A stretch of DNA of 64,000 nt from positions 1,468,001 through 1,532,000 of the forward strand of contig NC_135133.1 in NCBI RefSeq assembly GCF_050908995.1. The letters run 5' to 3'. The translations under genes and the position numbers were made by a program. The notes under the pieces are model-generated. The model searched no databases, was not told the DNA's origin, and was given only the letters and a program-made list of their open reading frames with translations. This stretch comes from Andrena cerasifolii. Its lineage: Eukaryota; Arthropoda; Insecta; Hymenoptera; Andrenidae. The stretch's first letter is position 1; every line of letters starts with the position of its first letter. Below are positions 57,935-64,000 of this stretch, piece by piece.

Positions 57935-58640
57935 CATTTCTATGACGCGATTGCTAACTGACTGACAGGATTGGTTCCAAGGAGATTCCTCTATCCCCAA
58001 GTAGTTTCTCTCGTTCCATTATGAGTTAACTCCCACCAGGATAACAGGCCTTAGGTAAAAAGAAGCCAGCACATTTTCGAAACACACAGGCATTGCAGAA
58101 GCGCAACGAACAGACCATCTTGCACTTTTACAAAAGTCCGCGTTCCGTCCTTTTACTGCCAATGTACCCATTGCTTCAAGGTAGGCAGCAGACACCACGT
58201 GTTTCGGTTCGAAAGGGTCCGAAGAGAAGAGAAACACAACGTCTTCGAGTTGCTATAAAGAAGAAAATTCTGTTTCCTGTTTCCCTTTTCCGATACCCTG
58301 AGTTCACGTCTGCTATGAGGCGGAACCAGTTAAGCCATAAATTACCAAAAACTGTAGGAAACCGTTCGCTACCCTCGTCTCGCTTGACAATAAGTACGGT
58401 CATAAACCGCGACCCTAGCGAAATGCTCAGGTCAATCAGCCTGATGAATTTTTGGCTGCTTCGTTGGTTTGTTCGTTGCACTTCTGCAAAGCACGTGTGT
58501 TTCGAAAATGTGCTAGCTTCTTTTTACCTAAGGCCTGTTATCCTGGTGGGAGTTAACTCATAATGAACCGAGAGAAACTACTTAGGGGTAGAGGAATCTC
58601 CTTGGAACAAATCCTGCCAGTCAGCAATCGCGTCATAGAA

Positions 58641-58735
58641 ATGTTTTCTACACAAGGTTATTACGCGATGTTCTGGGTTTATGCCCAGAACAACGGAGAC
58701 GCAACTGCTGCTGTACGAGCATTTGCGCGGCTGTA
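58641..58735 (+). pseudogene. DUF4817 transposase N-terminus, right-arm copy
   Basis: The plus-strand ATG at 58641 opens MFSTQGYYAMFWVYAQNNGD...AVRAFARL and then a TAG at 58733, where a small insertion (taggtac) breaks the frame that stays open in the left-arm copy. One residue in the conserved start differs (D to G). The two copies point outwards from the spacer, one in each arm of the foldback. Confidence 0.7.
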
Positions 58736-59335
58736 GGTACTCACGGCTCCGAAAACGCCAAGTGAGAATTCATTTCCACCAATTTTTATAACGTAGGGAC
58801 ACCACGTTCCATGACAAATAAATTAAGTGATCAGTGTTAGTAGCCGTGCAGTGAAGTGAATATTCGATACATTAACCCGGATGCAATTGACGTTGCGATC
58901 CTTTACTTTGGGTGGTGGCTCATTTCTATTGCGATCTAAGAAATATGGAATAAATTCTTATTTTGATCCAATTCGCCCTATGATCCGATTCGCTTCGGTC
59001 TACCCTAGTTTTGTACTGATTATGTAAATCCAGTCGGAAAGAATTTATTCATACACCTAATATAATTTTTTAAATTTAGTTGTGTTGGCCGTTATTAAAC
59101 TACGGATATTGACCTCAATAACGAATTACGATCACTTTTCGTACATTTTCTGTTACATTACCTTTTCGTTTATGCGTTATTTGAAAACGAAATTTACGTA
59201 TTTCTTGTCCTCTCACTTCAAATAATTATTATTTAAGATTCTGCTTTAAAAAACACTGTGTAACGCGGTTTCCTTCGATGCATGCCGACTTGTTTGTTCG
59301 TACGTTCATAGTCCAACGCAGCCGCTTACCGAATA

Positions 59336-59542
59336 CAGTAAATCTCCGTTATGAGCCCGTTTTTACCTCCCGTTGACAGCCCGGCGACTATCCACACTAT
59401 TTCTTGGAAGCCTGCGGACGAGAGTGGGAGAACCGGGCAATGAGCGAGAGGAAAGGAAAGAACGGAAGAGAGAATCATGTCCGTAACTCACCGTGAGCCC
59501 ATCGCCGGCCCCGTTCGTCGGGCTCATAACGGGGATTTACCG
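59336..59542. mobile_element. 207-bp TA-flanked MITE in the right arm
   Basis: cagtaaatctccgttatgag and the inverse ctcataacggggatttaccg are flanked by TA (59334-59335, 59543-59544). The left arm of the foldback reads straight through the corresponding site (about 56358-56375), an empty-site control within the same element. Confidence 0.8.
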
Positions 59543-60214
59543 TAGCGCTACCGTGAGAGCTCAGGCGGAAGACGCGCGCTCCGATTGGTCAGGTTTTTGT
59601 GTTAATATCTCGTTAACGAAGCTTCGGACAATATTTTCGCTAAGGAAAAAGTTGTTTCAAATCACCTGGGTCACCCCTTTTAAGAAACCATTCTCGGGAC
59701 ACCCTGTATATATAAATCTCGCGCGCCAACAGTCAGCAGCCGCGTGTAATGCGCTACTTATTAGCAGTCTTAGTACCTCAAAATTGCCTCGATACTTTTT
59801 ACCGGCGAACGTTGAAAAACATGGGTTCTGTCCAGTATTACTTTTTAATTAGATATTATTACATTTTTAATATAAGGGTTTTGTGCATAAACTTTACGGC
59901 TTGGCTACAGTTGTCTGTTATGTTTTAAGTCTTATAACGATCCGTTAATATTTATTCAAGTTAGCGCAATTTATGTTTAAAGAAATATTGACTTTGGACG
60001 ATGAAAATTTGTTTGTTTATAATTTTTAGCCGCGAATAGTAATATTGGATCAATAAAATGTAAATAGAAAAAACGTGTGTCGTGGCCAGCTTTACAACAC
60101 TATATTTTTTAAAATACAGTTTAACAACATTTAATTTTCCAATCTTTTTTAGCGTTTGGACAATATTTTTCGCATTTTCGAGCGCTAGTCCCCTTATTGC
60201 ATTCGACCCTTTAA

Positions 60215-60961
60215 TATAGAAACTTATATTTTATACTATCTGAAATATGCAATTTCCCTATACAGATTTCTACTAAAAGATTATTTAGTTGCCACAAACT
60301 CACTCAATCACGACTTATTATTATTATTAGAAGTAAAGGTTCAAATTTCCTTCTCATTTCTATACTTTCGTACATATTTCTCGAAAAAGATATTTTGAAA
60401 ATCAGTTTAATAAAAATCAGAAAGTAAGCAAAGAACGTAAGCAAATCAAACTGTCTATATTGACCTCCTACCTTTTTATCGTAAGAAGTTTGCTAATTAT
60501 GGTTTCGATCAATGAACGACACGAAAACTTTAAATCAGTCTCGAGACCAGACCGCAGGTGTTCAAGGGATCTTACACGGTTCATCGACGCGATAACATTC
60601 CCGTCGAGTATTATGTGCATTCCCCCACTTCCCCACCCCCAACGCAGTGAATGCAACGGTGCTACTAAATACTTGCGCCTCGCCTGACTAATGCGCCACA
60701 GTTATCACTGCGGAACTATGTATTCGACCACGCAGCTCACGGCTGACTAATGCTCGTCGCTTACTACTGCCTGACAAACGTTATCCTCGCGTTCCTACCA
60801 CTGACTGCTTAAGGCTTCACCTTTCAAGCTTTACAGACACCACGCTGAAACTCTCTATGTAACTGGATTTACAAGACGGTCGCATAGATTCACTGTTTAT
60901 AGAGCATCAGTTTGTACAACTGAAGAAGTCGAAACTCTCGTCCTGCCATAAAAGTAACATG
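60215..60961. other. No gene recognised
   Basis: AT-rich, then from about 60440 unique-looking, GC-moderate DNA. Overlapping ORFs on both strands near 60460-60690 show no domain. Confidence 0.4.
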
Positions 60962-60963
60962 TA

Positions 60964-61467
60964 CAGGGTGTATAAAAAGAAATGGTCACTGTGTTCAGGG
61001 GTGAATCTACATCTCTGGATCACTGGGCATTTGTAAAAAAACTTGCCGCAAAATTGTTTATAACATTGAAAATTAATGTTAAAGTTTTTGTTTTACATCA
61101 ACGTGCTCTGCCCCAGGAGAAGAAAAAGAGTGAGAAACACTTTAATTTTTGTGTAAACTTTGACAATTTTTTAAACTTTTTTCTTCTCATTGAGCAGAGC
61201 ACGTTGATCTAAAAAAAGTTTCACTAATTTTCAATGTTATAAACAATTTTGCAATACTTTATTTGTCGGCATCCGATAGCCATTTTAAACACGAATTCAA
61301 CGATCTACAACAATAAATGCATCTCATTAACTCTTCCCAACAGAATAAAACTATTATTACTATACGCAGACACCCAAAAAACAAAACAAATTTTGTAGGG
61401 AACATTTTTATGAATTTTTGAATATAGCAGAAATATTTCACGTGGATAAAATTGCTAAAACACCCTG
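60964..61467. mobile_element. TA-flanked foldback MITE (CAGGGTGT ends)
   Basis: CAGGGTGT at 60964 and ACACCCTG ending at 61467, each flanked by TA. Inside, about 61040-61120 pairs with about 61185-61260 (aaaattgtttataacattga / tcaatgttataaacaatttt; acgtgctctgc). The short ends resemble those of the 56194-59706 element. Confidence 0.7.
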
Positions 61468-61801
61468 TATAGATGCAGGCCAAAGTGAGGTGTTAAGACT
61501 GATCAAAAATTTGTAAACACGTCTTGTAGAGACACAGCAGGTGTCCGGAAACTTATAATGCACATCCTATGAATCGTTTATACTAACAAAGATGGGATGC
61601 GGGTCAAAATTATATATATAATTATGACCCACCTTCGCCGCCGGACGGTTAATGGTGATTACAGTAAAGTGAAAGGAACGAATGACTGTATAAATTATGT
61701 AATAAATAATATTTTGTAACGCTAGGCAATTTCGCCCATTACAAAAACATCACTTTTCCTTTTCAATTTTTATTCGAAATTTTGATTTAGTTGCCATAAT
61801 T

Positions 61802-62063
61802 CAGGGGTGCACAGGGAGCCGTTCTTAGCGCCTAGCTCCGAGCAACCCGCCTGTCCCGTTGCTAAGGTTAGAATCGGTGAGGAGAACTGCAGTAGTGTAC
61901 GTGCGTGCTCGTAGGCTGGTAGCGTAAGAATATACAGCTGGGTTCAAGTCATACCAAATGCACGTACACTACTGCAGTTTGCCTCACCGATTCTAATCTT
62001 AGCAACGGGAAGAGACGGGTTGCTCGCAGCTAGGCGCTAAAAACAGCTCCCTGTGCACCCCTG
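61802..62063. mobile_element. hAT-like MITE with CAGGGGTGCACAGGGAGC ends
   Basis: The inverted repeats extend almost to the centre (gaactgcagtagtgtacgtg / cacgtacactactgcagttt). Flanks are CCATAATT (61794-61801) and CCATAATA (62064-62071), an 8-bp duplication with one change. No ORF. Confidence 0.8.
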
Positions 62064-62071
62064 CCATAATA

Positions 62072-63090
62072 GATGATTATTGATTACGATATTTTCGTGG
62101 ATATTTTCTTTCTTGCCAAGAGTCTTTTGACATATTCAAATATTTCATATTACCTTATTCAATCGTTTTTTAGTTCCGCAAAAACACTCTAAAATTACTT
62201 CTTATATAGAAATAATTACAATCAACACGATGCTACATTTTTCACGAATATTCTCCCTCTAATCCATCCAACATTCAGAAATCTGTTAATTATTCACTCG
62301 CCTATACCCATTTCATCAAAGTCCGAGTGGGAATTAGTGCTAAAAGGCTTGGGAATTTTTAGTGGCATATTGCGCTGCATAGATTCAACCAGCTTGTTCT
62401 ACGATGCTTTAACGATGATAGATAAGGTGAAACTTCGCTCCATGGCAGTTTCAGCTCTCGAAGGCGAAACTTGGACGGTGTCAGTCTCTATCGATCGAAG
62501 GGTCACAAACCATTCTCTCGAGTCGCGGACCACGCAATACGGTCGGTCGTGCAAACGAGGGAAACTTCTGAAAGTGGCGGTATTAATGCTCCGATGGTTT
62601 AATCTTCCCGAGTCCCGTTTCAGTTCTTAGCATTCATTCGCCGTGATCCAGTGGGCCGGGTTTTGAATTCATCGTGCTTCAGAGTCGCTCATTTCGCTGG
62701 TGACCACTTTGAACGCGTAGCTGTTCAAAGGCGGACAGAAGTTTCGCGAAATCTTTGTGCCAGGCCGCCTTGACTACTGAATGTAATAAGGCTCTTCGTC
62801 CGTAAGAGGGGCGTAAATATGGTATGTGGCTGTCTGAAATTGATAAACTACCTGTAGTAGTCAACGGAGTCTTCCTTCTCTTTTAACTCGTGATTGAACA
62901 CTTCAACTGGCGTGGGCGCGTTTTCGCGCCGAGGGATTTCCGCCCTGTGCATGGTTTACGCGTGTTTTAATGTAAATCTTTTTTAGAAAGCATCAAAAGT
63001 ATTGTCCGAGGTCTACGAATATTTACTTTGAAAACAAACCAAGTTCGGTATTTGCTTTGAAGTTAAGCCACCAATGATCATCTACTTAGT
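62072..63090. other. Unique-looking DNA, no gene recognised
   Basis: A 97-codon plus-strand ORF at 62337-62630 lacks any recognisable domain. Regions around 62350-62900 are GC-moderate and non-repetitive, possibly conserved non-coding or exon-proximal DNA. Confidence 0.4.
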
Positions 63091-63092
63091 AA

Positions 63093-63585
63093 TGTAGTAG
63101 GCAACCGGCAGCATTTAGGCAACGGCCTATGGTGTGCGATGAGGCCCATAGGTGGCGTCCATTTATGAGGAGTTTGGAAGACAGGGTCCGTGGAGAGTCG
63201 GCGTAGCCGTAATGGCAAACGTGACTGATCAGCACGCGGAGGGGGTTCGGGTTCGATTCTCGGCGCCGTGGCTCTCTTTTTCCGACTCCTATAGTTTCAG
63301 AAGTGGGATCCTGACCCCTTAGGCGTGCCTCTCGGATTATGGCCGAGGGCGGCGCATATGTCAGGTATGGCCGAACTGTAGTAGGCAACCGGCAGCATTT
63401 AGGCAACGGCCTATGGTGTGCGATGAGGCCCATAGGTGGCGTCCATTTATGAGGAGTTCGGAGGACAGGGACCGCGGAGAGTCGGCGTTAGCCGTGGTGG
63501 CAAACGCGACTGATCAGCACGCGGACGGCTCGGGTTCGATTCTCGGCGCCGTGGCTCTCTTTTTCCGACTCCTACAGTAATAAAA
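63093..63585 (+). repeat. Tandem pair of tRNA-type SINE-like units
   Basis: A ~285-bp unit starting tgtagtaggcaaccggcagc occurs at 63093 and 63378. The second unit stops after the first ~207 bp. Each contains an A-box-like tagccgtggtgg or tagccgtaatgg (63206 and 63489), a B-box-like gggttcgattct (63248-63260, 63532-63543) and a TTTTT pol III terminator after gtggctctc (63277, 63560). A tRNA-derived body is therefore likely, though no clean cloverleaf could be drawn. The ORFs here are repeats of each other. Confidence 0.65.
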
Positions 63586-64000
63586 AGTGTAGTTTCTATA
63601 TTCTCTATTAAGTCTTCGTGAAAGTATAACACTATTATTATTATTATTAAATGTCTTTATTGCATCATTACAATTAAAGCTTAAAACTAAAATTAAAATT
63701 ACAATGGCGAGTAGGCGAGGTTCAGCATAAACTGCTGCTCTACAACCTAACCTAAAGAGCCGTTGGGAAATAGGAAAAGAAAGGAAATAACTACGAAACG
63801 ACTACAGAGGAAATCGTGAGGGAATGAAAGAACCAGCACTAAGTTTAAAGGAGGTAAGAAGACAGAGAACGTATACTAGGAGGAATGGAGTTATAATAAT
63901 AGGAGGCTAAGTAGGAGAAGGATGCAGTGAATTTACAAGATTGATGGCGAACTATAACCTATGGCTTGGAGAAATTCTTCTGACCGAAAGGAGTCTAAAT
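63586..64000. other. Short (ATT)n tract and unassigned DNA to the window edge
   Basis: attattattatta at 63632-63646 may be the tail of the SINE-like unit or of a reverse-oriented retroelement. The rest is purine-rich and unassigned. Confidence 0.35.

Larger units (their letters stand above)
56194..59706. mobile_element. TA-flanked foldback carrying two DUF4817 copies
   Basis: CAGGGTGTCCC at the left and the inverse GGGACACCCTG at the right, with TA outside each (56192-56193, 59707-59708). The arms match from the ends to about 56760/59090 and again at 57662-58113/58465-58920, leaving a spacer of about 350 bp (58114-58464). Each inner arm encodes a DUF4817-like helix-turn-helix fragment. Hairpin MITEs (56994-57096, 57560-57662), a hAT-like MITE (57108-57332) and a TA MITE (59336-59542) are later insertions. 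Confidence 0.75.
55648..60210. mobile_element. Giant foldback, outer element (possible TTAA target)
   Basis: Outer arms 55648-56191 and 59709-60210 are reverse complements (gatgcaataaggggac..., gtccccttattgcat). TTAA lies just outside each (55644-55647, 60211-60214), although the first dozen bases of the two ends differ. A single-arm relative is at 31250-31999. The centre is occupied by a second, TA-flanked element. No transposase of its own is visible. Confidence 0.65.

Noticed and set aside
58093..58563. 156-codon ORF spanning the foldback spacer and arm
   Set aside because: Part of it is the mirror of the opposite arm's minus-strand ORF and no domain is recognisable; it is the loop of the palindrome.

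Overview
The window reads as repeat-packed, intergenic or intronic DNA from an insect, most likely a hymenopteran (ant-like). The reasons are general AT-richness, a very AT-rich insect-type mitochondrial 12S rRNA fragment, a DUF4817-type transposase N-terminus, and insect-style Tc1, PIF/Harbinger, piggyBac-like, Helitron, Ty3/Gypsy and non-LTR elements. No bacterial-style operons are present and no intact host gene can be defended. One possible host exon (about 45.46-45.72 kb, minus strand) and one unassigned 127-codon ORF (30.67 kb) are the only non-transposon coding candidates. The species assignment is inference.

Layout. 0-11 kb: single-copy-looking DNA, a TTA-flanked Harbinger-like element (2.2-3.8 kb), and a mass of foldback repeats with TTCGAATAA-type arrays, a near-perfect hairpin (9.57-9.74 kb) and a hAT-like MITE with a perfect 8-bp target duplication (10.2 kb). 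11-17 kb: a Harbinger element with a truncated transposase, foldbacks, and the first of two 389-bp TA-flanked MITE copies. 18.5-23 kb: a decayed non-LTR retrotransposon headed by a 5S rRNA-like segment. 23-25 kb: TTAA-flanked MITE. 25.7-27.4 kb: TA-flanked element with ~220-bp inverted repeats holding a solo LTR. 27.4-30.3 kb: internally deleted Gypsy element. 31-38 kb: foldbacks, TTAA MITEs and a piggyBac-like tail fragment.

38.7-44.2 kb is one nested structure. A hAT-like foldback has a perfect 8-bp duplication, and its left arm is interrupted by a second element carrying stacked hairpins and a long-TIR Tc1 transposon. Its spacer carries a small element with perfect 79-bp inverted repeats that enclose a mitochondrial 12S/tRNA-Val fragment. 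46.4-49 kb: a Helitron ORF split cleanly by a TA-targeting element, which itself contains the second 389-bp MITE. 49.4-52.4 kb: another hAT-like composite. 55.6-60.2 kb: a giant foldback (possible TTAA ends) with a TA-flanked foldback nested at its centre. The inner element's two arms each encode a copy of the same DUF4817 domain, and it holds four further MITEs. The window ends in a tandem pair of tRNA-type SINE-like units.

The sequence is best understood as an insertion stratigraphy: target-site duplications, empty sites in sister arms and split reading frames allow much of the order of insertion to be read directly. All coordinates were read by eye, so boundaries may be off by a few bases, and more where 'about' is used.
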